DNA of 64,000 bases, taken from positions 124,001-188,000 of the forward strand of contig NZ_WJNG01000005.1 of assembly GCF_009649745.1 (NCBI RefSeq). Reading direction: 5' to 3'. The position numbers and the translations under genes were made by a program. Under the pieces are notes generated by a model. The model saw nothing but the letters and a program-made list of their open reading frames with translations, was not told the origin of the DNA and did no database searches. Each line of letters starts with the position of its first letter. Position 1 is the first letter of the stretch. Shown here piece by piece: positions 27,239-35,168 of the stretch. This DNA is from Aquibacillus halophilus. GTDB lineage: Bacteria; Bacillota; Bacilli; Bacillales; Amphibacillaceae.

Positions 27239-28009
27239 CTATATTCCGCCATACCTTCTCTTTCTTTGCCGGTATTCTTCAAGTGCATCCATAAATTCGT
27301 TCTCGGAAAAATCCGGCCATAGCACATCGGTAAAACAGAACTCTGTATAGGCAAGCTGCCAGAGCAGGAAATTGCTCAGGCGTTTCTCCCCACCTGTTCG
27401 AATAAGCAGATCTGGGTTTGTCATACCGGCTGTGTACAGGTATCGTGAAAACTGCTGTTCATCGACTTGATCTAGTGATAATTTCGCATTGTTTATATCG
27501 GCGAGCATTTCTTTCATAGCGTGTAGAATCTCGTGTCTGCTTCCATAATTTAGCGCAATATTCAGCTGAAGACCGTCATTATCCCTGGTAGAGTCGATTG
27601 CATACTGGACGGCTTCACGTGTATATGCTGGAAGTTCTTTCATATTACCGATTACCTCAATGCGTACATTATTGGCTATAATGTCTGGCAGATATATATC
27701 CAGAAACTCCTTTGGAAGTTTCATTATGAAGTCTATCTCAGGCTTTGGACGTTTCCAGTTTTCTGTGGAAAAAGTGTACATTGTTAGAATCTTAACCTGG
27801 CATTTGACTGCTGCCTTGACAATTTTTACGACAGCAGATAATCCCTCTTTATGCCCAGCAACTCTTGGCATACCCCGTTTCGAAGCCCAGCGTCCGTTTC
27901 CGTCCATAATTATGGCTACATGGTCCGGTGTATTATCTTGCGTATCTTGCGTATAGTGGAGGGATTCTTTCGATTTTTTATTATTGAAAAAAGGAATTTT
28001 CATTAACAT
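27239..28009 (-). CDS. uppS: Isoprenyl transferase, undecaprenyl-diphosphate-synthase-like (UppS)
   Basis: 256 residues of the cis-prenyltransferase family. The P-loop-like IIMDGNGRWASKRG (catalytic Asp near 34), FSTENWKRP, ALNYGSR and the C-terminal LIRTGGEKRLSNFLLWQLAYTE are present. Such enzymes make C55-PP, the lipid carrier for peptidoglycan. The usual Bacillus locus is frr-uppS-cdsA-dxr, which is not here, so this is likely a second copy with perhaps a different chain length. ATG at 28009 with AAAGGGG. Base use looks somewhat more GC-rich than neighbours by eye. Confidence 0.88.
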   Translation of the reverse strand: MLMKIPFFNNKKSKESLHYTQDTQDNTPDHVAIIMDGNGRWASKRGMPRVAGHKEGLSAVVKIVKAAVKCQVKILTMYTFSTENWKRPKPEIDFIMKLPKEFLDIYLPDIIANNVRIEVIGNMKELPAYTREAVQYAIDSTRDNDGLQLNIALNYGSRHEILHAMKEMLADINNAKLSLDQVDEQQFSRYLYTAGMTNPDLLIRTGGEKRLSNFLLWQLAYTEFCFTDVLWPDFSENEFMDALEEYRQRKRRYGGI

Positions 28010-28138
28010 TGTCTATCCCCTTTAAATTGTTATTGTCTTATCTAATTAACTTCCATATACAGTTCAGGTCTGCATACGCCACAGCATATTGCAGATTGAT
28101 ATTCAGCCATCTTAATAATTCCATTTAACCACTCACAT

Positions 28139-28744
28139 TTAATAAGTAACTCCTCTTTCAAGAATTTGATCCATTGAAGTAATGGAAAGAAATTCCTTAT
28201 CTAATAATGGATAATCATACAATCTTCCTTCATAAACTAATTTGAAATACGGATTCATTAAAAAGTCGTTTGGTGTGACAAGAGTGGAAGGAAGATTCCA
28301 TAAACTCAGACCACTTTTTTCAAAAACCTCCGCAACAAATTGGGAGCAAAAGTATTTATTCCTTTGATTAATCGGACAGTTGATAGCCACACCAACGATT
28401 CCAAGGAAATTATATGAATATATATCTTTGTTATTATTAAAGTTTTGGATTACACTTCTAAAGCGAATATACTCAGCCGATGAAACTTCAACTTTTAACA
28501 AAAGGCATCTTGTGTTGTAAAAATAACGGTAAGTACCTAAATATACATCTTGTCTAATAAAACCAACAATTAGTGGATTTCTAGGATCTTTTCGCCCAAA
28601 GCTATAGATTTCATTGAGTTCTTCGTCAAAAACGATGGAAACATGATTGTAAGGGGCATTTGTAAACCATTTGATTATTTTTGTGAATAATGTACCTGTA
28701 TCCGTTAATAAAACATAAACCACTTTTGTTTCCTTATCCATCAT
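28139..28744 (-). CDS. Permuted NlpC/P60 (YiiX/YebB-like) papain-fold protein
   Basis: 201 residues. The circularly permuted papain-like arrangement is visible: early His in PYNHVSIVFD (about 32-41), and late Cys in YFCSQFVAEVF (about 132-142). Such proteins are predicted cysteine hydrolases or acyltransferases of membranes or cell wall. There is no signal peptide, so probably cytoplasmic. GGGGCAGCA precedes the ATG. Unknown substrate; it could be regulated with the XRE gene upstream, 50 bases away in the same direction. Confidence 0.7.
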   Translation of the reverse strand: MMDKETKVVYVLLTDTGTLFTKIIKWFTNAPYNHVSIVFDEELNEIYSFGRKDPRNPLIVGFIRQDVYLGTYRYFYNTRCLLLKVEVSSAEYIRFRSVIQNFNNNKDIYSYNFLGIVGVAINCPINQRNKYFCSQFVAEVFEKSGLSLWNLPSTLVTPNDFLMNPYFKLVYEGRLYDYPLLDKEFLSITSMDQILERGVTY

Positions 28745-28794
28745 TGCTGCCCCTGCCCTATTTTTCTTTCCAGTGACTAACGTATCCCTACTTT

Positions 28795-29016
28795 TTATCC
28801 CTGAGTTTCTTCGTCACTTTTGTATTCTAAAATATCTCCCGGTTGGCAATCCAAGGACTTACAAATTGCCTCTAAGGTTGATAATCGTATCGCCTTTGCC
28901 TTTCCATTTTTTAAAATAGAAAGATTAGCCATTGTTATTCCAACCCTTTCTGAAAGTTCTGTTACGCTCATTTTTCGTTTAGCCAACATCACATCAATAT
29001 TAATTATAATCGCCAT
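28795..29016 (-). CDS. yozG: Small XRE-family transcriptional regulator (YozG-like)
   Basis: 73 residues, essentially one helix-turn-helix: MLAKRKMSVTELSERVGITMANLSILKNGKAKAIRLSTLEAIC, then an acidic tail. It is the short Cro/C1-type regulator that accompanies DUF2975 membrane proteins, as in the B. subtilis yoaS-yozG pair. Its ribosome site TGAGGTGA overlaps the stop of the upstream DUF2975 gene, indicating coupled translation. Confidence 0.88.
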   Translation of the reverse strand: MAIIINIDVMLAKRKMSVTELSERVGITMANLSILKNGKAKAIRLSTLEAICKSLDCQPGDILEYKSDEETQG

Positions 29017-29025
29017 TTTATCACC

Positions 29026-29517
29026 TCAGACCGTTAAATCATTTTCGGATTTTATATTAATAGCTTCCCGTAAAAGTCTTTGGAGAACGGCAGCAAAGAC
29101 TGCAATCACCAATGAAGCACCAATAATGACCATCCCTATTAATACGAGCCCCGGTGCGTCATCCCACTGCGCTATGATAAAGACGAATGGCATGGCTATT
29201 ACATACAATCCACTGATTAATATCGCACAGTTTTTTATATTTTTTAAAGATTTTACAGATAATTCCGAGAAGGCTTCGTTCTTGTCAATATATCTTAAGA
29301 GTCTTAATGCTTGATACAATGAAAAGTAAAACGGGATTGTCGAAACATACATAACTGTTAAAATTCCAAATACCATATAAGCTAACTCTGAACCACCTTC
29401 TACCGATGCAAATGCTTCACTCGCTATCTGAGGTAACAAAAAGATACATATAGCAAGAATCGGAATTCCAATAAGAAAAACAGCTATTTTTAAAAAGATT
29501 GTTGAACCTTGTTTCAT
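29026..29517 (-). CDS. yoaS: DUF2975 membrane protein (YoaS-like)
   Basis: 163 residues with four predicted membrane helices (about 10-30, 45-65, 100-120, 130-155). DUF2975 proteins are paired with a small XRE regulator; their job is unknown, possibly sensing that releases the regulator. ATG 29517 follows TGAGGTG with a T-rich spacer; a frame extension to 29532 adds five residues only. The stop TGA is within the yozG ribosome site. Confidence 0.85.
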   Translation of the reverse strand: MKQGSTIFLKIAVFLIGIPILAICIFLLPQIASEAFASVEGGSELAYMVFGILTVMYVSTIPFYFSLYQALRLLRYIDKNEAFSELSVKSLKNIKNCAILISGLYVIAMPFVFIIAQWDDAPGLVLIGMVIIGASLVIAVFAAVLQRLLREAINIKSENDLTV

Positions 29518-29710
29518 AAAAAAACACCTCATTTTTTTATTTTCAACTTGATTTTAACAAGTTATTTATCGTTTTGCAATAATTATTTATCTAAATATTT
29601 AATGTTTTTATTGTTTTTTCAATATTTGGTTTCAGGAATATGTTTTTTCTTAAATTCATTTGTAGATACTGCAATTTCGGTAAAAATGACTTTTCTAAAA
29701 TATTTTAAAA

Positions 29711-29736
29711 AGCGGAAGTCATTTAAGACATCCGCT
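29711..29736 (-). terminator. Terminator downstream of the peroxiredoxin-like gene
   Basis: On the minus strand, an AGCGGA/TCCGCT stem with inner GTC/GAC pairing is followed by TTTTT. Confidence 0.55.
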
Positions 29737-29801
29737 TGATTAATGTATTCCTTAATTATGTAATTGCAGAATATAAATATATCAGAACCTTACCATCTTC
29801 C

Positions 29802-30347
29802 TTAGTGTTTTCGTAATACATTAATGATCGTTCTAATGGATGCATGATCCCCAGGTTCAGTATCAATATGTTTCCAAATTACTTTTCCTTTATTATTAAA
29901 TACCCATGTACTACCTTGAATATAGATATCCTGAGTTTTCATGGCTGTTTGTACTAGTTTTTTCTTAGCATTATCGTCCGGGATAAAGGCCTTTTTTCCG
30001 TGTTTAATAAACCCTATTACTGCTTGTAGGAGGAGTTTCCATTTTGGCATGGTTAGATTGCCCATTTTGCGAAACAATTTTCTTTTGGGGTCTCCATAAA
30101 TTTGATAAGGAAAAGGCCCAAACACCTCAACAAACTGCTCTAGATACTCGCGGTTTGATGGAGCAACTATAACCGTTTGATAACCCGTCTCATTAATTTC
30201 ATTATAATTCTCACGCAACTGCGTCAGTAAATCTCTGCAAATTGGTCATCCTGGATACCTTACAAAAACAACCAGGCTTTTTTTATTTTCTATAATGGTC
30301 TCAAAGTCTAGACATTCACCAAATGGAACTTCCATTTTTGATTCCAT
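29802..30347 (-). CDS. Peroxiredoxin-like (AhpC/TSA, SelL/PRXL2-type) protein with in-frame UGA at the active site
   Basis: Read from ATG 30347 (CGAGGTG upstream), the frame runs 181 codons to 29802 with one interruption: codon 34 is TGA (30248-30246). It falls in VVFVRYPG-UGA-PICRDL, exactly where this thioredoxin-fold family has the first Cys of its CxxC motif (family form RxxGCPxCR). The second Cys, C37, is intact, giving UxxC. Downstream LIV/APSNREYLEQF, a Prx-like core, and ASTWVF-type strand are undisturbed. This fits a selenocysteine protein, and a candidate SECIS hairpin lies next to it. The alternative is a single nonsense mutation in a Cys codon (TGT/TGC to TGA), making a pseudogene. 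Conventional callers would start at 30218 and lose the active site. Confidence 0.65.
30210..30227 (-). promoter_or_regulatory. Candidate bacterial SECIS hairpin
   Basis: On the minus strand, CTGACGC (30227-30221) pairs with GCGTGAG (30216-30210) with one G-G mismatch, leaving a loop AGTT at 30220-30217. The loop begins 26 bases after the UGA (30248-30246), inside the 16-37-base range expected for bacterial SECIS elements, and has a G in its second position. Fold assessed by eye only. Confidence 0.45.
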
Positions 30348-30572
30348 GAGTTACACCTCGCAATTTGTTTTTTTTTGATTTATTTTAAGTGCGAGTGCTC
30401 TTATCGAACACTCACCTTATCAGTTGAAAGAAACTTACTCATTTCTGTTTATGTTATATAATATAATACTATTAATTCCTTTCCACTTATACCATCATAC
30501 TTAGCTAGTGTTAGGATATTTGTCAATCCATAGTATTCTGAATAGCAGGTTACTTATTTACTTTCCATATAA

Positions 30573-30761
30573 CTATCTTTCAATTAAATTTTCTAATTGA
30601 TCACAAAGCTCTTCCTACTTCTGGAATTACACCAAGTCTTTAAGTTCCGATATTTTTTTATCTAACTCCGTGATTCTTTCCTCCAATAAAACTAGAACCT
30701 TTTACAAATTTTCATTCTCCAGTTGCTGTATCTCTACCGGATACTTCTGTATAGCATTCAA
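30573..30761 (-). pseudogene. Decayed short coiled-coil gene
   Basis: One minus-strand frame reads LNAIQKYPVEIQQLENENL, stop, KVLVLLEERITELDKKISELKDLV, stop, FQK, stop, EELCDQLENLIER. The heptad pattern is intact across three stop codons (TAA, TAA, TAG), each explained by one Gln- or Lys-type codon change. Family not recognised. Confidence 0.4.
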
Positions 30762-30892
30762 CCCTATATACACCTATATTTTTTGTGTAAGACAGCCCTA
30801 AAAAAGCATTCGACTACTTATGGTGTCTCCCTTCTAACACAGAGTTATAAGGGAAAAATAAGCCCACCCTTTCAAAAGTTATAAGAATGGGA

Positions 30893-30922
30893 TTGACAAC
30901 CTTAGTGTATTAGCCATATAAT
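30893..30922 (+). promoter_or_regulatory. SigA promoter of the ytrA-like operon
   Basis: TTGACA at 30893-30898 and TATAAT at 30917-30922 with an 18-base spacer. The gap 30348-31008 otherwise holds the decayed coiled-coil ORF and AT-rich sequence. Confidence 0.75.
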
Positions 30923-30927
30923 ACACA
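30904..30927 (+). promoter_or_regulatory. YtrA-type operator 1
   Basis: AGTGTA-N12-TACACA, an inverted repeat with GTGTATTA/TAATACAC core, overlaps the -10 box. The half-site is the one known for the B. subtilis GntR regulator YtrA. Confidence 0.7.
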
Positions 30928-30934
30928 TATACAA

Positions 30935-30958
30935 AGTGTATGAACTACTTAATACACA
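30935..30958 (+). promoter_or_regulatory. YtrA-type operator 2
   Basis: A second AGTGTA-N12-TACACA site, 31 bases downstream of the first and before the ytrA start. Two tandem sites point to autorepression of the operon. Confidence 0.65.
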
Positions 30959-31008
30959 CACTTTAGCAATGCAGAAATTACTTAATAGATCGTATAGGAG
31001 TTGTTTCG

Positions 31009-31389
31009 ATGAATGTAAAACTGAATAATCGTGATCCGGTCTATTTGCAAATTGTTCGGTATTTTAAGGAGAAAATTGCCATTGGTGAATTCGAACCTGG
31101 TGAGGAAATACCATCGAGACGTGAGTTGGCGAATAGAATGAAAATTAATCCTAATACCGCACAGCGAGCGTATAAGGAAATGGAGGAACAAGGATTGATT
31201 TATACAGAAAAGAATCATCCAAGTAAAATCACGACAGACAAAATGACACTAGGTATGGTGAGAGAAGAGCTGCTGGTGGAGGCAGTTGACACGTTTGTGA
31301 CATCTGTTCGTTCCATTAATGTACCAGTCGATGAACTACTTGACTTGGTTAAAGAAAAGTACACCGGTAACGATGACAAGGAGGCGTAA
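31009..31389 (+). CDS. ytrA: GntR-family transcriptional regulator (YtrA-like)
   Basis: 126 residues. GntR winged helix: DPVYLQIVRYFKEKIAIGEFEPGEEIPSRRELANRMKINPNTAQRAYKEMEEQGLIYT (about 8-66), then a short YtrA-type C-terminal helical domain. YtrA in B. subtilis represses an ABC transporter operon and is released by certain cell-wall antibiotics. Two AGTGTA-type operators lie over its promoter. The ABC ATPase follows 2 bases after its stop, so they share one transcript. RBS AGGAG. Confidence 0.88.
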   Translation: MNVKLNNRDPVYLQIVRYFKEKIAIGEFEPGEEIPSRRELANRMKINPNTAQRAYKEMEEQGLIYTEKNHPSKITTDKMTLGMVREELLVEAVDTFVTSVRSINVPVDELLDLVKEKYTGNDDKEA

Positions 31390-31391
31390 GC

Positions 31392-32081
31392 ATGATTGAA
31401 GTAAAAGAGATTGAAAAGAAGTACGGTCGAAAGAAAATATTAAAAGGCGTATCCTTTACGGCGAACAAAGGTGAAATTACGTGTTTGATTGGATTAAATG
31501 GAGTTGGGAAAACAACGATTTTAAATGCAATTATGGCACTTACCCCAATTAATAAAGGACAGATTTTAATAGATGGAGAACCACTCAAGGAAAAAACATT
31601 TGAAAAAATCACCTTTATTCCCGATGCAATTACGATGCTTCCACAGATGAAAATAGCTGAGGCAATGGAGTTCATGAAGGACTTCTATACGTGTTGGAAC
31701 CAAGACCGCGCAACCGAATTACTAGGCTTTTTCCGATTAAATAAAGATGATCGAATTTCTTCCTTATCAAAAGGGAATACAGCGAAAGTTAATCTCCTAC
31801 TTGGTTTAGCACTTGATGTTGATTATGTATTAATGGATGAACCATTTTCAGGAATTGATATGTTCAGTCGCGAGGAAATCGCCAATGTGTTCACAAGTCA
31901 CTTAATCGAGAATCGCGGCGTAATCATTACGACACATGAAATAGGCGATATTGAACATTTAATTGATAAGGTTGTCCTAATAGATAACGGATTGGTGACT
32001 AAGGAATTTAACGCCGAAGAAGCGCGCGAGAATGAAGGCAAGTCTGTCATTGACGTGATGAGAGAGGTGTATATCGGATGA
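31392..32081 (+). CDS. ABC transporter ATP-binding protein (YtrB-like)
   Basis: 229 residues. Walker A GLNGVGKTT at about 33-41, a degenerate signature SSLSKGNTAK (LSKG for LSGG) near 131-140, and Walker B YVLMDEPFSG. It powers the permease encoded next. The start overlaps the upstream regulator by spacing of 2 bases, with an AAGGAGG ending near 31384 that also falls in the ytrA 3' end. The ytrA-ATPase-permease order identifies this as a Ytr-type transporter; substrate unknown. Confidence 0.88.
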   Translation: MIEVKEIEKKYGRKKILKGVSFTANKGEITCLIGLNGVGKTTILNAIMALTPINKGQILIDGEPLKEKTFEKITFIPDAITMLPQMKIAEAMEFMKDFYTCWNQDRATELLGFFRLNKDDRISSLSKGNTAKVNLLLGLALDVDYVLMDEPFSGIDMFSREEIANVFTSHLIENRGVIITTHEIGDIEHLIDKVVLIDNGLVTKEFNAEEARENEGKSVIDVMREVYIG

Positions 32082-32911
32082 AGAATTACTTGAAACTTGT
32101 TAATTTTGAATTTAACCGTGTTGCGAAGTTATTTGTAGTTTTACTAGGAATAACGTTTGTCGTACAAATGTTAGGAGTGTTCTTCGAGGCAAAAAAATAC
32201 CTGGACATGGCAAATCAACAAATCTATGAAGAAATGGTACCAAAAGCACAGTTTCTACAAATGTATGGCCAAATGAGTTTTATGGAGGTAGTAAGAAGTG
32301 CATGGTTCTTAGCTCCAATTGCCCTATGCGTCGCTGGCGTAGCGTTCTATATATTTCTTATTTGGTATCGTGATTGGGTTGGGAAAAATACCTTTATCTA
32401 TCGATTATTAATGCTCCCAACAACACGATTGAATATCTTCTATGCAAAAATCACTACTATCCTTGTCATGACATTTGGTTTAGTCGCCTTCCAAATCATT
32501 TTGTTACCAATTGAGAAGTGGATTTTCAACGGTATGATACCGATCGAATTTCGAAATGATATGGGTCTAATAGAGGTTGTAACGAGCATGCCTGAATTAA
32601 GCCTAATTATTCCAAATAGTCTTCTGCAACTCGTTTTATATTATGGAGCAGGTTTGTTAGCTGTTAGCATTCTTTTTACTGGGATTTTGTTGGAAAGAAG
32701 TTTCAAGTGGAAAGGAATCTTTGCAGGATTATTATACGGTGCAATTGCGGTCGTCGTATTTATTTCCCCATTGCTTTTGCAGGATTTTGTTTTGGATGGA
32801 TTTTTCTATCCGATTGAATTGTTTATGATTGAAATTGTAATGGGTTTGATTCTATTAGTTGCGTCTATTTGGCTAAGTGGATTCTTGTTGAAGAAAAAAA
32901 TCACCGTATAA
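32078..32911 (+). CDS. ABC transporter permease of the ytrA-like operon
   Basis: 277 residues, six predicted membrane helices (about 18-38, 85-105, 128-150, 175-195, 200-225, 245-270). It starts by the ATGA overlap with the ATPase stop, showing translational coupling. RDWVGKNTFIYRLLMLP precedes helix three and is typical of ABC-2 permeases. Substrate not indicated; cell-wall-antibiotic response is inferred from the YtrA-type regulator. Confidence 0.78.
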   Translation: MKNYLKLVNFEFNRVAKLFVVLLGITFVVQMLGVFFEAKKYLDMANQQIYEEMVPKAQFLQMYGQMSFMEVVRSAWFLAPIALCVAGVAFYIFLIWYRDWVGKNTFIYRLLMLPTTRLNIFYAKITTILVMTFGLVAFQIILLPIEKWIFNGMIPIEFRNDMGLIEVVTSMPELSLIIPNSLLQLVLYYGAGLLAVSILFTGILLERSFKWKGIFAGLLYGAIAVVVFISPLLLQDFVLDGFFYPIELFMIEIVMGLILLVASIWLSGFLLKKKITV

Positions 32912-32925
32912 GGAGTGTCTAAAAG

Positions 32926-34146
32926 ATGAAAAAGTATTGGAAAATTATTTCCATTGTCGTTATTATTGTACTAAGTTTAGGAACTTTTTATGTAAATGCT
33001 GCTTTGTCTGCCGAACAATACCCAGGTTTTGTTATTGAAACAAAAAGCGGTGATGCAAACGAGATAAAACCATTGGTGTTGGAGGGATCCTATACAGATA
33101 CTTCCTCTATGAACTATGTGAGCGCGAACTTAAAAATTACCGCGGAAGGATCGACATATAAAAGTTATTCCTTTCTGGATCAATTAATCGGACAGCCTCC
33201 TGAGATGATCAGCGAATTACAAGATGAATATCGTAATTTCATGCGTGGTAAAATGGGCTCGATTAACTCATTTTTCGAGGATGACCAGCACCTAGCTTAC
33301 GCAGATGTAGATTATAAAATGGGTTCGTTAAGCTCGAGTGATTTTAAATTGGATATTTCTCTTTTAAATAAAGGGGACGGAAATATCAATGAATTCACGG
33401 TAAAGGTTCCTGACAGTGCGGAATTAGAATATATGTATGTAGACGATGTACAAATGATTGGCAATGAGCTAACCCTTATTACCCAAAACATGATCCGAAG
33501 TAATGATGTTGGTTACGATGAAAAACATATTTACACGGTTAATCTAGCCGATCAAACAATAATAAATCATGAATCCCTTTATCAGTTTTCTCAAGGACAA
33601 GGGAATGTTCATACCAATGTCCAATTGATTGGAACAAGTCCTACAAAAGCGTATGAACATATTATTCTCTTAAAAACGGAAGAAGAAATAATCGAAGAAA
33701 TGGAATCTTCTAGAGTAGAATATATGAACCAGGAAATCATATCCTACAATCTAGCAACGAAAGAAAAAGAAAACATTGATGTACCTGAATTGAATTTGAA
33801 GGAGAATCAACTTAGCTTCTTTGATGGTTCAACGCTTTATTTTACGAAGTTAGAAGGACAGGAACTCGTGGTAACTCCTTATAATTTAGAAGACGATCAA
33901 GTAGGCAACGCACTTAGTCTCCAATTTCCTGGTGAAAAGGATAATGTTCAAGTCCCTGTGATTACAGTAAATAACGGTAAACTTTTTGCGGTGGCTCCCC
34001 AGATGAACAACGAATCAGATGCGAGTGTAAGCGTTGCGGACGTAAATACAGGAGAAACACTTTTTGAGGGGAAAATAGTTCTAAAAGATTCATCACAAGA
34101 AATGGGACGTTACGAAATATATTTGCATGAAATATTTTTGAAGTAG
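32926..34146 (+). CDS. Membrane-anchored or secreted protein of the ytrA-like operon
   Basis: 406 residues. N-terminal signal or anchor helix (about 6-24, IISIVVIIVLSLGTF) with AxA-like end, then a long extracellular beta-rich domain with no obvious metal or catalytic motif. RBS AAGGAGT. It is the last gene of the operon and is likely to act outside with the ABC transporter. I do not recognise a named family. Confidence 0.65.
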   Translation: MKKYWKIISIVVIIVLSLGTFYVNAALSAEQYPGFVIETKSGDANEIKPLVLEGSYTDTSSMNYVSANLKITAEGSTYKSYSFLDQLIGQPPEMISELQDEYRNFMRGKMGSINSFFEDDQHLAYADVDYKMGSLSSSDFKLDISLLNKGDGNINEFTVKVPDSAELEYMYVDDVQMIGNELTLITQNMIRSNDVGYDEKHIYTVNLADQTIINHESLYQFSQGQGNVHTNVQLIGTSPTKAYEHIILLKTEEEIIEEMESSRVEYMNQEIISYNLATKEKENIDVPELNLKENQLSFFDGSTLYFTKLEGQELVVTPYNLEDDQVGNALSLQFPGEKDNVQVPVITVNNGKLFAVAPQMNNESDASVSVADVNTGETLFEGKIVLKDSSQEMGRYEIYLHEIFLK

Positions 34147-34233
34147 AATCATAGTTAGGGATGGTCAATTCTTGTACTTAAAAACGGGAACCACCCCTAA
34201 CGGAAAATCTCCCAATTAGAAAAGAGGATAATT

Positions 34234-34779
34234 ATGAATACAGAACAATTAAATAAATCCATCTTTCTAACGAGATTTGATCAACGTATAAATGAACAAA
34301 AAGTAAATGAACTCTATATTAAATATCAAAACAAGGTGTACACCATCGCACTTTCTTATGTGAAAGATAACTATTTAGCGGAAGATCTTGCTCATGAAAT
34401 TCTTGTGAAGTGTTATTTAACTCGTAAAAAGTTTAATGGTGATTGTTCCTTTCATTCATGGATATATCGAATTGCGATCAATCATTGTATAGATTTTTTA
34501 CGAAGAAGTTACCGTCATCGCGATTTGCTTCATGAAGATTTAGAGTTACTTAATGATAGGAATGTGTGTACAACTGAATCTGAGGTTTTAACTATTTTTG
34601 ATAAGGAAGAACTCAGAAACAAATTAAGACTACTACCTTCGAAGTACGAAGAAGTCATTATGCTCTACTACTTTAAAGATCTATCTTTGAAAGAAATTGA
34701 ACATCATCTGAATATAAAGCTTTCGACAATAAAAACAAGGTTGTTTCGGGCGAAGCGGATGTTGAGAGAAATGTATTAG
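34234..34779 (+). CDS. ECF-type RNA polymerase sigma factor
   Basis: 181 residues with region 2 (YTIALSYVKDNYLAEDLAHEILVKCYLT, SFHSWIYRIAINHCIDFLRR; about 42-100) and region 4 (LPSKYEEVIMLYYFKDLSLKEIEHHLNIKLSTIKTRLFRAKRML; about 128-176). It will bind RNA polymerase at alternative promoters. No anti-sigma gene is next to it, unlike SigM or SigW, so regulation is unclear. RBS AGAGG; its own terminator follows at 34819. Confidence 0.9.
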   Translation: MNTEQLNKSIFLTRFDQRINEQKVNELYIKYQNKVYTIALSYVKDNYLAEDLAHEILVKCYLTRKKFNGDCSFHSWIYRIAINHCIDFLRRSYRHRDLLHEDLELLNDRNVCTTESEVLTIFDKEELRNKLRLLPSKYEEVIMLYYFKDLSLKEIEHHLNIKLSTIKTRLFRAKRMLREMY

Positions 34780-34818
34780 GATGTAGAGCACTATTTTAGT
34801 AAAATGTATTCTCTTAAA

Positions 34819-34846
34819 GGGGAGGCACCACATGTGGCGCCTCCCC
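34819..34846 (+). terminator. Intrinsic terminator of ECF sigma gene
   Basis: GGGGAGGC/GCCTCCCC stem topped by the palindrome CCACATGTGG, then TTATTGTT. Confidence 0.75.
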
Positions 34847-34925
34847 TTATTGTTCTATATTTCAGCTCGATATATAAAAAATTCGTAGAGTCATTTTCTG
34901 AATTTTGAGTAGTTGGTACCGTGAT

Positions 34926-35121
34926 TTACTTCGGAAAACACGCATCTACCTCAAGCCATTTATCATATATATCAACCCAAGCATTAGAGCCAATTTGTTG
35001 TTCAATTCTTTTCGAAATTCCTACTTATCAAACTTCTGTATCACTACCACATTAGGTGGTTTTCTGCAGAAATTCCTCTTGAAATTTCGACGTATTCCTT
35101 TTTAAATTGAAACCAACTCAT
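34926..35121 (-). pseudogene. Decayed short gene between ECF sigma and the recombinase
   Basis: From an ATG at 35121 the minus strand reads MSWFQFKKEYVEISRGISAE until a stop at NHLMW, and after frameshifts resumes as IEQQIGSNAWVDIYDKWLEVDACFPK before a TAA at 34926. Not recognised; likely a remnant. An open frame on the plus strand at the same place is not supported. Confidence 0.25.
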
Positions 35122-35168
35122 TCTCTTCTATTAACGAACTTTCTTTAGTCACTTAAAATTTTTTGCTA

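Noticed and set aside
34905-35105. Open frame on the plus strand after the ECF sigma gene
   Set aside because: No ribosome site or family features; the opposite strand shows a decayed frame instead.
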